Below, one piece after another: positions 1 through 10,190 of a DNA stretch of 64,000 bases. This stretch comes from Deinococcus frigens DSM 12807. Its GTDB lineage: Bacteria; Deinococcota; Deinococci; Deinococcales; Deinococcaceae. Each line of letters begins with the position of its first letter. Positions within the stretch are counted from its first letter, which is position 1. The notes beneath the pieces are model-generated. The model saw nothing but the letters and a program-made list of their open reading frames with translations, had not been told where the DNA came from and ran no database searches. The stretch is taken from NCBI RefSeq assembly GCF_000701425.1, contig NZ_JNIW01000015.1, positions 20,543 to 84,542 of the forward strand, written 5' to 3'. A program made the position numbers and the translations under genes.

Positions 1-118
1 GGCTGTGGCCCAGGCGTGCGGTGGCAAATGAGTCTTCTGGAACGCCGTCCAGCACGGCGCGGAAAGCGTTGAGTTCAGTGCGGTAGTTGTCGGCCAGAAA
101 TTCCTGAATGCTCGTCAT
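1..118 (-). CDS. DinB-family protein, N-terminal fragment
   Basis: The reverse strand from 118 reads [20 protein letters not shown] and continues open to the window edge. The start ATG overlaps the purQ stop by four bases (ATGA), so it is the next gene of the purine operon and probably translationally coupled. The helical start with a Leu/Tyr/Arg pattern resembles DinB/YfiT-type four-helix metal-binding proteins, common in Deinococcus, but only 39 residues are visible and the metal-binding histidines lie outside the window. Family assignment is therefore tentative. Confidence 0.55.
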   Translation of the reverse strand, partial: MTSIQEFLADNYRTELNAFRAVLDGVPEDSFATARLGHS

Positions 119-780
119 TTTACCAGCGCTCCTTGCAGACTCTGAAACACACCCCGCCCGTCCTCGCCGCCAAGCAATGCCTCTACCGCCCGCTCAGGGT
201 GGGGCATCATGCCCAGCACGTTGCCGCGTTCGTTGACGATTCCGGCGATGTCGTTGAGGCTGCCGTTGGGATTGTCCAGATAACGGAAGACCACGCGGCC
301 CTCACCCTCCAGCCGCGCCACGGTTTCGGCGTCGGCGTAGTAGCTGCCCTCGCCGTGCGCGATGGGGATTTCAATGGTCTGGCCCTGGCTGTAGGCCGAG
401 GTAAACGCCGTCCGGTTGTTAACGCGCAGATGCACCGGCTTGCACGCGAAATGCAGATCACGGTTGCGGCCCAGCGCGCCGGGCAGCAGGTCCGATTCGG
501 TCAGCACCTGAAAGCCGTTGCACACGCCCAGGACAAAGCCGCCGCGTTCAGCGTGCGCCCTCACGGCGTCCATAATCGGGCTGCGGGCGGCAATCGCGCC
601 GCTGCGGAGGTGATCGCCGTAGGAAAAGCCGCCGGGGACGAAGACCAGCTCTGTGCCATCCGGTAAACCTACCTGGGTGTGCCACACGAACTGCGCGTCC
701 GAGTCCAGGGTCAGGCGGGCGGCGTGCAGGGCATCGGCATCGCAGTTGGAGCCGGGGAATTGGATGACGGCGGTTTTCAT
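115..780 (-). CDS. purQ: phosphoribosylformylglycinamidine synthase, glutaminase subunit PurQ
   Basis: A 221-residue class I glutamine amidotransferase. It supplies ammonia from glutamine to PurL for conversion of FGAR to FGAM in purine synthesis, in the three-part PurLQS enzyme. Visible marks are the N-terminal [11 protein letters not shown], the oxyanion strand PGGFSYGD, the nucleophile elbow GVCNGFQ (Cys near residue 87) and the C-terminal His-x-Glu in MMPHPERA. Length is normal for bacterial PurQ. The start overlaps the upstream cupin gene by four bases and the end overlaps the DinB-like gene. purL is not in the window and would be expected to the left or elsewhere. Confidence 0.97.
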   Translation of the reverse strand: MKTAVIQFPGSNCDADALHAARLTLDSDAQFVWHTQVGLPDGTELVFVPGGFSYGDHLRSGAIAARSPIMDAVRAHAERGGFVLGVCNGFQVLTESDLLPGALGRNRDLHFACKPVHLRVNNRTAFTSAYSQGQTIEIPIAHGEGSYYADAETVARLEGEGRVVFRYLDNPNGSLNDIAGIVNERGNVLGMMPHPERAVEALLGGEDGRGVFQSLQGALVK

Positions 781-1148
781 ATCTTTTCCAATTCCCTGAC
801 CGTACGCGCGCTCACAGCGTTTCCGGTATTCAGAGTGCTGGCTGGCTCAAACATCATGATCCAGGTTTCGTCTGTTTCGGCCACCGGCAGATGTTCCACG
901 CTACGCGGCACGATGATGAATTCGCCCTCATTCACTATGGCCTCGCCATCCCGAAATTTCAGGCGCAGCACGCCCCGGATCACCATGAACAGCTCGTCCT
1001 CTTGCTCGTGGGCATGCCACTCAAATTCACCCGCAATCCGGGCAATTTTAACCTGCTGCCCGTTCAACTCGCCCACCACTTTGGGGGACCATTGATCGGT
1101 AAAGAGGCCAAACTTTTCCGGCAAGTTCACCGTCTGCGGCACGCTCAC
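777..1148 (-). CDS. cupin-domain protein inside the purine operon
   Basis: A 123-residue single-domain cupin. The first cupin motif is visible as [16 protein letters not shown] (His, His, Glu positions for a metal) and the second around [12 protein letters not shown]. It sits between purS and purQ with four-base overlaps on both sides, so it must be co-transcribed and probably coupled. The function is unknown. Its place suggests a role linked to purine synthesis or to the local operon, but small cupins often sit in operons without an obvious link. There is no signal peptide. Confidence 0.88.
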   Translation of the reverse strand: MSVPQTVNLPEKFGLFTDQWSPKVVGELNGQQVKIARIAGEFEWHAHEQEDELFMVIRGVLRLKFRDGEAIVNEGEFIIVPRSVEHLPVAETDETWIMMFEPASTLNTGNAVSARTVRELEKI

Positions 1149-1423
1149 GCCGGCTCCATACCCGTTTGAGCGGCCACTTCTTCCAGCTCCCAGCGGGCGT
1201 CCTCCATCACGGGATTGCTCAGCACGTTCTGCGTGATGTCGCGGAGCTGCCCCTCGACTTCGGCACGTTCGCCGTCCAGACGCAGCTCAATGTATTTGCC
1301 CACGCGCACGCCGCTGACATTGGCGTGTTCCAGATGCGACAGGGCGCGTTCCACGGTGCGTCCCTGCGGATCGAGAATGCTGGGCTTGAGGGTGACGTAA
1401 ACGCGAGCATGGTAGTGGGGCAT
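1145..1423 (-). CDS. purS: phosphoribosylformylglycinamidine synthase subunit PurS
   Basis: A 92-residue PurS, the small subunit that bridges PurL and PurQ. The sequence opens MPHYHARVYVTLKPSILDPQ and carries the family's VERALSHL and GVRVGKYIEL segments. The ATG at 1423 is preceded by a GGAG ribosome site six bases upstream; the frame stays open further up but that stretch includes the inverted repeat at 1445-1500 and is not PurS-like. It overlaps the following cupin gene by four bases. Order purC-purS-cupin-purQ. Confidence 0.95.
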   Translation of the reverse strand: MPHYHARVYVTLKPSILDPQGRTVERALSHLEHANVSGVRVGKYIELRLDGERAEVEGQLRDITQNVLSNPVMEDARWELEEVAAQTGMEPA

Positions 1424-1444
1424 GGGGAACTCCTTCAGAGGGCA

Positions 1445-1498
1445 GATGGAGGATGGTTGAAAGTTGATGGAACAGCTTTTTCTATCAACCATCCTCCA

Positions 1499-1500
<2 letters not shown>
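1445..1500. repeat. 16-bp perfect inverted repeat between purC and purS
   Basis: The arms 1445-1460 and 1485-1500 are perfect reverse complements (GATGGAGGATGGTTGA) around a 24-base loop. The right arm touches the purC stop codon. Flanking bases repeat the same GATGGTTGA/ATCAACC words, giving alternative pairings (1463-1470 with 1503-1510). There is a T-run in the loop but none after the stem, so it is not a standard terminator. It could damp or protect the purC-purS transcript, or be a dispersed palindromic element. Confidence 0.8.
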
Positions 1501-2214
<714 letters not shown>

Positions 2215-2218
<4 letters not shown>

Positions 2219-2319
2219 TCGCTCTCCATCGCCCATTCGGGACAAGTAAAAACAGCGTCCCCCGCACGGTATCGGGGCGACGCTCGGCAGTCGCGGCACT
2301 TGGCATGTGGTTGCTCCAT
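2215..2319 (-). CDS. possible 34-residue Cys-rich small protein overlapping purC
   Basis: Starting at the ATG at 2319, the reverse strand encodes [20 protein letters not shown] followed by [14 protein letters not shown] and a stop that overlaps the purC ATG (ATGA). The CxxC pair and the later Cys-Pro look like a tiny zinc-ribbon. The ribosome site is poor (GGAG abuts the ATG), and a second frame with a better-spaced GGAG (start at the CAT near 2305) also gives a short ORF, so the true product is unclear. Coding is suggested by the Cys pattern and the exact coupling to purC, not by any known family. Confidence 0.4.
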
Positions 2320-2671
2320 CTCCGTCTCGCTGGACGGACTGAACGGCTCGCAGGGGGCCGGGGCGTCTCACGGGACGCGCTTAGAGGTGAGGGGTGCCGC
2401 CAGAGACTGGAGGCCGGAGATCAGGGTAACACTCCGCTGGGGTTCGTCATCTGAGTGGACTGGACACGTGGCCGCCTCCGCCATCTGGCGCATCTGCCCT
2501 GGCAGGATGGCGCTTGCCGCTGCCCCCCAAACCGGTGGTAATGTGATCCAAGCGCGGGGCAGCCGCGTCCAGTCCGTGGAAAGGGCCTAGCCCGCTGCCC
2601 CACAGCTCAAGCCCGCGACACCCCCACTGGCCCCAGTTGACGGACCCAGGCCGCCCTGATGGGAGGTTGTC
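2320..2671. other. 352-base intergenic stretch, GC-rich with repeats, content unresolved
   Basis: The stretch lies between the divergent purC operon and the HEAT-repeat gene. It holds near-identical direct words CCGCTGCCCCCC (2518) and CCGCTGCCCCAC (2591) and an inverted copy GGGGCAGCCGCG (about 2556) that can pair with either, an arrangement typical of alternative RNA folds. I looked for RNase P, tmRNA, SRP and 6S signatures on both strands and recognised none. It must hold the promoters for both flanking operons. A structured leader for purC is possible but unproven. Confidence 0.4.
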
Positions 2672-3487
2672 ATGTCAGCAGCATTTTCGTTGCCCGCCGC
2701 GCCCAGCCCCGAACACTTGAAAGGGCAGGCGAAGGCCCTTCTGAAAGCCGTTCATGCCTCAGAGGCAGACGCTGTGCAGCGCTTCGCCGCGCAGATGCCG
2801 GGCCGCGTCACGGTGCATCCCCTCAAGCTGGCCGACGCCCAGTTCGTGCTGGCACGCGAGTACAGTTTCTCCAGTTGGCCCCGGCTGAAAGCGTATGTGG
2901 AAGCGTTGCCCCAGCGCACGCTCCGGCGCAAAGATCCGTCTGTCCGGCAACGCTTCATACGGGAACTGGCCGTCAGAATTCTGGTCATGTCCGCCGATTC
3001 ACAGGCGTTGGGCCGCGAATTTGCTCGAATGCCCCTGCGAGACATCTTGGCCGTGCGGGACGAACTGTCACAGTCCGAGCAGCTTCCTGCGGTGGTAGAC
3101 AGCTTGTTGGTGGGGCTGGCAGACACCCGCGCCAGGGTCAGATTCGATTGTGCGGGAGCGCTGGATCACTTCGCGAATGCCCGCTGTGCTGAACCCCTGC
3201 GTCGGCGGCTACAGGACCCAGTGCCGCGTGTGCGCCGCTCCGCACTGCATTCGCTGTCGTGTGACGCCTGCAAACTCAGCCCGCTAAATGCCGGGCCGGA
3301 TTTCTTGCCGACACTGCTTGACTTGGTGCTCAACGATCCGAGTATCCGGGTCCGCCGCGCTGCCGTGCTCATGCTGGAGACTTACGCGCAGATGGAACAG
3401 GTGTTGGACCTCTTAAGCGGGCTGTCAGACAGTGACGACACGGTGATCTCCCGTTCAGCTCGACAGATTCTGGGGCGGCGAACTTGA
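2672..3487 (+). CDS. HEAT-repeat protein
   Basis: 271 residues, cytoplasmic, starting at an ATG with a GGGAGGT ribosome site. The N-terminal third (SPEHLKGQAKALLKAVHASE ... FSSWPRLKAYVEAL) has the helix pattern found before ankyrin or HEAT arrays in many soil-bacterial proteins. From about residue 95 a run of alpha-helical repeats follows, for example RARVRFDCAGALDHFANA, PRVRRSALHSLSC and SIRVRRAAVLMLETYA, each with the Arg-x-Arg/Ala pattern of HEAT repeats. Such proteins usually bind other proteins. No catalytic motif is seen and the partner is unknown. Confidence 0.8.
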   Translation: MSAAFSLPAAPSPEHLKGQAKALLKAVHASEADAVQRFAAQMPGRVTVHPLKLADAQFVLAREYSFSSWPRLKAYVEALPQRTLRRKDPSVRQRFIRELAVRILVMSADSQALGREFARMPLRDILAVRDELSQSEQLPAVVDSLLVGLADTRARVRFDCAGALDHFANARCAEPLRRRLQDPVPRVRRSALHSLSCDACKLSPLNAGPDFLPTLLDLVLNDPSIRVRRAAVLMLETYAQMEQVLDLLSGLSDSDDTVISRSARQILGRRT

Positions 3488-3489
3488 AA

Positions 3490-4902
3490 TCAGTGGCTGT
3501 GTCCCGCCCCGCCGCCGCGCTTGCCCGCCACTTCCTCGCGGACCTCGGCCACCAGGAAGGTGCAGGCCTCGGCGCAGGGAATTGCGCCGGGCACGCCGCC
3601 AAAAAAGGTCTGGGGCAGCTTGTCTCCGGCCCACAGGCGGGTCCGCAGGCAGCCGCCGCACACGTCCGCTGCCACTTCCTCCACCTGCGCGGGGGTGGCC
3701 TTTTGCACGCGGGCGTAGATGCCGGTCTGGCGGCGGGCGGTGGTGACCCAGGGGGTGGGGCGCAGGGTATGGCAGGTGTGGGCGTAGGTTTCCTCGATCA
3801 CGGCGGGATACAGGTACTGCACGGCGCGCACCAGATCAGCCTCACTGAGGACCGCCCGCCAGCCGCGCGGCATGTTGCGCAGGGTATGCACCGGGCGGTG
3901 GTGGCCGCCCTCGTCGCGGCGGGTCTGATCGCGCACGCCCTCGGGCGTGACCAGGGTGTGCAGCTCGTGGCCGGGCCGTCCCTCGTCCAGCGCGTGCCGC
4001 AGTTCGAACATGCCGCTCTCGGGCTGAACCAGCACCTCGCCGAAGCGCAGGCCCTGGCGGGCGCGGTCCATGAAGGCGCTCCAGGCCGCGTCGTGGGCGC
4101 GTTCGGTGTCGCCGTCGCTCTTTGACGCCCCCGCCGCTTCCTCGGCCAGATGCAGGATTACATCGGCCACCGCGCTGTGCGTTCCCACGGGTTTGGCGTA
4201 ATGCACCGTCTGCGTGCCGTGCGGATTGTCGGCAAATGTCGTGACGGCCCCCTCCAGTCCCATGTCCTCGGGAATGGTTTCCAGCGTGTGCCAGCCCTCG
4301 GAGGCGAAGAACGGCACCACCACAACGCGCGGGGCCTTGACCATCTCGGGCCACGTTCCCACTTTGGGGTCTTCATCCAGAAACAGGGCGTGAACGGACG
4401 CGAACTGACCGGACTGGCGCAGCACCTCGGCATTCTGGTACACGATCTTGTTGCTGTTCTCGTTGCGGGTGGTGCCGTGGCCCAGCACGATCAAAGCGGT
4501 GTCGTCGGGGTTGGAATCAGGCAGGGCTTCATGGGCGCGGGCCAGGATCACGTCGGACATGCTGGGATGCACGCCGTAAGGCAGGGTGTAACGCACGGTG
4601 CGTCCGCCCAGCACGCGGGCCACGCCTTCGGGCGGCACCGGTCCCTGGTGGCCCAGGCCCATCTCACGCGGGATCACGGTTTCGGTGAAATACCCCTCCG
4701 AGATGAACATGGGAATCACGGTGACATCCGTGCTGGCGGTGGTTTTCAGCACCTGCCGCAACGAGGGTTCCTCTTTCCAGTAGCCCTCCACCACTTCATC
4801 GTAGAGGCCGCGTGCGCGAATCATCTCGGCGTAGCGGTAGACCGCCGCAGCCGATTCGCCGTTCAGGTGGGAGCCGTGACCAATCAGGACCAGAGAGCGC
4901 AT
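3490..4902 (-). CDS. multidomain CbiX/sirohydrochlorin chelatase-like protein (DR2241-type)
   Basis: 470 residues. Two CbiX-like chelatase halves are visible: [18 protein letters not shown] at the N-terminus and [17 protein letters not shown] near residue 165, each with the GHG metal-site histidine. A long C-terminal extension ends with [11 protein letters not shown] ... PCAEAC, four cysteines that could hold an Fe-S cluster. This architecture matches the structurally studied D. radiodurans protein DR2241, which resembles class II chelatases plus novel domains. The substrate is unknown. The start at 4902 is chosen because TACAGT (complement of 4910-4915) lies seven bases upstream, a leaderless signal; there is no ribosome site. 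Confidence 0.85.
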   Translation of the reverse strand: MRSLVLIGHGSHLNGESAAAVYRYAEMIRARGLYDEVVEGYWKEEPSLRQVLKTTASTDVTVIPMFISEGYFTETVIPREMGLGHQGPVPPEGVARVLGGRTVRYTLPYGVHPSMSDVILARAHEALPDSNPDDTALIVLGHGTTRNENSNKIVYQNAEVLRQSGQFASVHALFLDEDPKVGTWPEMVKAPRVVVVPFFASEGWHTLETIPEDMGLEGAVTTFADNPHGTQTVHYAKPVGTHSAVADVILHLAEEAAGASKSDGDTERAHDAAWSAFMDRARQGLRFGEVLVQPESGMFELRHALDEGRPGHELHTLVTPEGVRDQTRRDEGGHHRPVHTLRNMPRGWRAVLSEADLVRAVQYLYPAVIEETYAHTCHTLRPTPWVTTARRQTGIYARVQKATPAQVEEVAADVCGGCLRTRLWAGDKLPQTFFGGVPGAIPCAEACTFLVAEVREEVAGKRGGGAGHSH

Positions 4903-4909
4903 AGCAGGC

Positions 4910-4915
4910 ACTGTA
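4910..4915 (-). promoter_or_regulatory. -10 element TACAGT for a leaderless start
   Basis: On the reverse strand TACAGT lies seven bases before the ATG at 4902, so transcription would begin at or beside the start codon. No Shine-Dalgarno sequence is present, which fits. Confidence 0.6.
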
Positions 4916-5065
4916 ACGCCATGCCGGGCGCGGAAATGTCCCACTTCTTGCTGGGCGGACCCTGCCAGAGATAAGTGAACCTGAAGTCAGCGCTCATACC
5001 GGACAACTCCTCAACATCTAGCGTAAGGAGCGACACAAATTCAGCCCCAACCCAGGAGGTCCACC

Positions 5066-5491
5066 ATGTTTTTTAATCAGAAAGACCGTCACGAGCAGAT
5101 GTCCAAACTTGATCCCCGCGACACCAATGGGGATGGCGTCGTCAGCCCACAGGAGGCCGCCGCGTACATTCAGGACTATATGCAAAGCGCCTCACCCGAG
5201 GAGCGCCAGCAGATTCTGAAGGACTACATGGGCGGGATGTCCCCGCAGGACCGCCAGCAGATGGGCGACGCCATCGTGAAAAGCCCCGCCAACCCGGTGC
5301 AGCGTGTCAACCACGACGATCCGGGCGACCTGGCCGACGCCTACGCCCGCACCGCTCAGGCTCCGGCGCAGGACGGCAAAAGCCCGCTGGAAGCCGCGTT
5401 CGGCGCGGGTGGAATGCTCAGCAATCCGATGGTCAAGGCTGGTCTGGTGGGCCTGGCCGGAATTATCGGCAGCAAGATGCTGCGGCGCTAG
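5066..5491 (+). CDS. small EF-hand-like protein with glycine/alanine C-terminus
   Basis: 141 residues, ATG preceded by AGGAGGT. Near residues 15-30 it has DPRDTNGDGVVSPQEAAAY, a good calcium-binding EF-hand loop (D-x-D/T-x-G-D-G-x-V-x-x-x-E). The middle part repeats SPEERQQILKDYMGGMSPQDRQQM, helical and Gln-rich. The end (AGLVGLAGIIGSKMLRR) is weakly hydrophobic and could touch a membrane. No enzyme signature. A single-gene unit closed by the terminator at 5514-5540. The biological role is not known. Confidence 0.85.
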   Translation: MFFNQKDRHEQMSKLDPRDTNGDGVVSPQEAAAYIQDYMQSASPEERQQILKDYMGGMSPQDRQQMGDAIVKSPANPVQRVNHDDPGDLADAYARTAQAPAQDGKSPLEAAFGAGGMLSNPMVKAGLVGLAGIIGSKMLRR

Positions 5492-5513
5492 ATCTCAACT
5501 CTGAATCTCTAAG

Positions 5514-5540
5514 AACCCCACCGTCGTGTGGGGTTTTTTG
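5514..5540 (+). terminator. Rho-independent terminator
   Basis: AACCCCAC pairs with GTGGGGTT across a six-base loop and is followed by a T-run (5534-5539). It ends the EF-hand-like gene and lies just before the convergent HIT gene. Confidence 0.9.
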
Positions 5541-5546
5541 CTGGCT

Positions 5547-7626
<2,080 letters not shown>

Positions 7627-7631
7627 TTAGA

Positions 7632-7637
7632 AGTGTA
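7632..7637 (-). promoter_or_regulatory. -10 element TACACT for guaB
   Basis: The reverse strand shows TACACT eight bases before the guaB ATG with no ribosome site between, consistent with a leaderless or near-leaderless transcript. Confidence 0.55.
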
Positions 7638-7697
7638 AGCACTTGACGCGCGGGATGCAGTGTTTGGGTCTACAAGGCCGGTGGATTTCTTAAGGAC

Positions 7698-7755
7698 GGG
7701 AAGGAATCGGCTGACCTCCCCCTATTCCCCTGGGTCCGTCAGCCGATTCCCTCCC
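7698..7755. repeat. long inverted repeat at the 3' end of soxR
   Basis: The arms 7698-7715 and 7738-7755 pair over 18 positions with one mismatch, around a 22-base loop. The right arm lies in the last codons of soxR and the stop codon is at the edge of the loop. It lacks a T-run on either side, so it may be a weak terminator for soxR or guaB upstream structure, or an inserted palindrome that became part of the soxR coding end. Confidence 0.75.
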
Positions 7756-8174
7756 GGATGCCGCGCGCCGTACTCGTCCCCCGGATTGAACAGGACGCAG
7801 CGCTCCAGCGACAGGCAGCCGCAACCGATGCACCCGCCCAGATCGTCGCGCAGCCGGGTCAGTGTGGCGATGCGTTCGTCCAGCTCTGCGCGCCAGTTCC
7901 TTGAGAGGCGCTCCCAGTCCGCCGCCGTCGGGGTGCGCCCGGCGGGCAGGGCAGCAAGCGCTACGCGAATCCCGGCCAGCGGGACGCCCACCCGTTGCGC
8001 CGCCTGAATAAAGGCCAGTCGCCGCGCCGTGTCGCGCGAATAACGCCGCTGGTTGCCTCCGGTGCGCGTGCTGGAAATCAGCCCCTCGCGTTCGTAAAAG
8101 TGCAGGGCGGAAATCTTCAGACCGCTGCGCTCCGAGAGCTGGGCGGGCGTCCAATGAAAAGCGGGTGGGGACAT
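7722..8174 (-). CDS. soxR: SoxR-type MerR-family redox regulator
   Basis: 150 residues. The N-terminal MerR helix-turn-helix reads WTPAQLSERSGLKISALHFY followed by EREGLISSTRTGGNQRRYSR, then a dimer helix, then CIGCGCLSLERC, the four-cysteine [2Fe-2S] motif of SoxR, and a short tail. SoxR activates promoters when its cluster is oxidised by redox-cycling compounds. The ATG at 8174 has a GGAGGTGG ribosome site; the open frame upstream is not SoxR-like. A SoxR-box lies 24 bases upstream, in the divergent promoter region. Confidence 0.95.
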   Translation of the reverse strand: MSPPAFHWTPAQLSERSGLKISALHFYEREGLISSTRTGGNQRRYSRDTARRLAFIQAAQRVGVPLAGIRVALAALPAGRTPTAADWERLSRNWRAELDERIATLTRLRDDLGGCIGCGCLSLERCVLFNPGDEYGARHPGGNRLTDPGE

Positions 8175-8193
8175 GCGGCCACCTCCAGGGAGC

Positions 8194-8224
8194 TTGACCT
8201 CAACCATACTTGAGGTTTTACAGT
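8194..8224 (+). promoter_or_regulatory. SoxR-box promoter with 19-bp spacer
   Basis: TTGACC (8194-8199) and TACAGT (8219-8224) are separated by 19 bases, the stretched spacing of MerR-family targets. Inside the spacer region is the palindrome CCTCAACCATACTTGAGG (8198-8215), which matches the E. coli soxS operator in both CCTCAA and TTGAGG halves. It should drive the rightward leader ORF and VOC gene and may also control soxR, transcribed the other way. Confidence 0.85.
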
Positions 8225-8251
8225 TATGGAAGCACCAATGGAGGACCAGCG

Positions 8252-8296
8252 ATGAAACCGACACTTTGCCTGTCTGCCCGCCGCCCCGCCGCATGA
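8252..8296 (+). CDS. possible 14-residue leader peptide ORF
   Basis: MKPTLCLSARRPAA with a GGAGG ribosome site seven bases before its ATG, 28 bases beyond the SoxR-box -10 element. It ends 30 bases before the VOC gene. No family is recognised at this length. It could be a regulatory upstream ORF or a chance ORF; the strong ribosome site is the main argument. Confidence 0.35.
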   Translation: MKPTLCLSARRPAA

Positions 8297-8326
8297 CCGC
8301 CGCGGGCTCGCCCCCAGGAAGAACTC

Positions 8327-8995
8327 ATGCACATTGAAACCGTGACCCTCTGGACCGCCGATCTGAACGCCCAGCACGCTTTTTACGCGGCCACGCTGGG
8401 TCTGGAGGCTATAGCGCGGACTCCCGCCCGCGCAACGCTCCGGGCTGGGCGGACCCTTCTGACGTTCCAGCAGCACGCGGATTTCGAGGGTTTTTATCAC
8501 CTCGCCTTCGATATTCCGCGCAACCGGGTGGACGAGGCCGAAGTATGGTTGCGGGCGCGTGTGCCGTTGCTGGAGGACGCCAAGGGCGTGAGCCGCTTTC
8601 CGCTCAGCGAGGGTTGGAACAGCGAGAGCCTGTATTTCGGGGACGCCGCCGGGAACATCCTGGAATTCATCGTGCGCCGTGATTTGCCCAGCGACAGTGC
8701 CGCCCCGTTCAGCCCGGCCAGCATCTTGCACGTCAGCGAGCTGGGCGTCATCGTGCCGGATGTAACGGCTGCTGTTCTTGATCTGGAGCGGCGCTTTGGT
8801 CTCTCGCCATTCAACGAACAGGGCAGCACATTCTCGCCTGTGGGTGATCAAGGCGGCCTGCTGATCGTGGTACGGGAAGGGCGGGGATGGTTTCCCACTG
8901 GGCGGCCCGCCATTGCTGCGCCCTTCCGGATGACCTTTGAACATCAGGGCCGCGTCAACCGGCTGAGGAACGGTGAACGGCTCCAGTTCCCGTAG
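8327..8995 (+). CDS. VOC-superfamily (glyoxalase/extradiol dioxygenase-like) protein
   Basis: 222 residues with two VOC modules: IETVTLWTADLNAQHAFYA ... FYHLAFDIP ... SESLYFGDAAGNILEF (about 1-120), then ILHVSELGVIVPDVTAAVLD (about 135-222), which looks shortened. His 2 and the Glu in NILEF fit metal ligands. The substrate is unknown; members include glyoxalases, dioxygenases and drug-binding proteins. AGGAAG precedes the ATG. It is placed to be controlled by SoxR through 8194-8224, which suggests detoxification or binding of a redox-active compound. Confidence 0.85.
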   Translation: MHIETVTLWTADLNAQHAFYAATLGLEAIARTPARATLRAGRTLLTFQQHADFEGFYHLAFDIPRNRVDEAEVWLRARVPLLEDAKGVSRFPLSEGWNSESLYFGDAAGNILEFIVRRDLPSDSAAPFSPASILHVSELGVIVPDVTAAVLDLERRFGLSPFNEQGSTFSPVGDQGGLLIVVREGRGWFPTGRPAIAAPFRMTFEHQGRVNRLRNGERLQFP

Positions 8996-8998
8996 CGC

Positions 8999-9211
8999 CT
9001 ACCCCTGCGAATTCTCGCCCGTTTCGCCTGCGTCGGGGCTGCGGCGTTCCTCCGGCTCCTCGGTGTCGGTGGCCGTGCCCAGCAGCACGCTGGCGAAGCT
9101 GCGCTTTTCCGCCGCGTCGGCAGTGGCCGGGGTGTCCTCCTCGTGGTCATCGTGGATGCCGATTAATGGGGAGGTGTCCTTGAGACCGGTGCCTTTCTGG
9201 TTGTCATCCAT
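8999..9211 (-). CDS. small acidic hypothetical protein
   Basis: 70 residues, rich in Asp, Glu, Thr and Ser (LIGIHDDHEEDTPATADAAE and TATDTEEPEERRSPDAGETG), probably disordered. There is no signal peptide and no family is recognised. It converges on the VOC gene with three bases between the stops. No clear ribosome site precedes ATG 9211. It is kept because it is the only open frame here and has low-complexity composition like other small Deinococcus proteins. Confidence 0.55.
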   Translation of the reverse strand: MDDNQKGTGLKDTSPLIGIHDDHEEDTPATADAAEKRSFASVLLGTATDTEEPEERRSPDAGETGENSQG

Positions 9212-9284
9212 GCTTCAGAGTCGGCCATGCGGCCCCCGCCGGGATATGGAAAGGTTCAAGTGGTCTTGAGAACAGGAGAGGAGA

Positions 9285-10172
9285 ATGAACGTGCGAGATT
9301 CCAATGCCCGCCTGCTGACCGACGCCGATGTGGCCCGCTTTCCCAACGCCGCTGCCGTGGAACTCATGCGCGCCGCCGTCCTGGCCGCCGAATCGGGTGA
9401 ATTGAGCGCACCCGCAAGGCTTCACGCCGCAGACCTGACCTTCACGGCGGGCGGCACCCCGCAGGTCTTCGGCTTCCGCGCCTACCACACCCGCGATACG
9501 CCGCACGACGATCAGGCCGTGGTGGTCTGGGACGCCTCCGGGCGCGTGCGGGGCATCGTGATCGGCGGAGCGCTGGGACCGCTGCGGACCTCGGCGCTGG
9601 GGGCGCTGGCGACGCAAGTGCTGGCAGACCCGGCTGCGGCCCGTCTGGGATTGATCGGCAGTGGCACGCAGGCCAGGGCGCACGCGCTGGCGGTGGCCTC
9701 GGTCAGGGAGTTGGAGGCGGTGACGGTGTACAGCCGTGACCCCGCGCGGCGTGAAGCTCTGGCCGCCGAGCTTCGCTGTGCGGGCCTGCCCGCCGTCAGC
9801 GCCGCCTCCGCACGGGAAGTCTGCGAGAACTCCAACCTGCTGACGCTGGCGACGAACAGCGCCGCGCCCGTCATCGAGACCGGCTGGATCAGACCTGGCA
9901 CGCACGTCTGTACCCTCGGCCCCAAGGAACGCAATCGCCACGAGTTTCCGGCGGACCTGGCAGGCATGGCGGCGCTGGTGGTCACGGACAGCCCGGCGCA
10001 ACTGGCGGCGTATCCGGGCGGCCATCTCTTTGCAGACGCGCCAGTGCGCTCGCTCGGCGCGTGCCTGAACGACCCGCCGGTTCGCCACGCCCACGACATC
10101 ACGGTCTTCCTGTCGGTGGGGCTGGCGGGAACGGAAGTGCTGCTGGCCGACGCGCTCCTCGGAGTGAGCTGA
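9285..10172 (+). CDS. ornithine cyclodeaminase / mu-crystallin family protein
   Basis: 295 residues; ATG preceded by GGAGAGGAGA. The Rossmann dinucleotide site LGLIGSGTQARAHALA is near residue 122 and the family's substrate part GALGPLRTSALGALAT just before it. Members act as ornithine or lysine cyclodeaminases, or as NAD(P)H-dependent imine/keto-acid reductases, so the exact reaction is not assigned. Cytoplasmic. No pathway partner lies next to it. Confidence 0.9.
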   Translation: MNVRDSNARLLTDADVARFPNAAAVELMRAAVLAAESGELSAPARLHAADLTFTAGGTPQVFGFRAYHTRDTPHDDQAVVVWDASGRVRGIVIGGALGPLRTSALGALATQVLADPAAARLGLIGSGTQARAHALAVASVRELEAVTVYSRDPARREALAAELRCAGLPAVSAASAREVCENSNLLTLATNSAAPVIETGWIRPGTHVCTLGPKERNRHEFPADLAGMAALVVTDSPAQLAAYPGGHLFADAPVRSLGACLNDPPVRHAHDITVFLSVGLAGTEVLLADALLGVS

Positions 10173-10190
10173 AGGCCCCGCTCTGCCATC

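Noticed and set aside
2219..2371. N-terminal extension of PurC to 2371
   Set aside because: PurC homology starts at 2218, where a ribosome site lies, and the extension is not PurC-like.
2320..2671. RNase P RNA, tmRNA, SRP RNA or 6S RNA
   Set aside because: None of the conserved core sequences of these RNAs was found on either strand.
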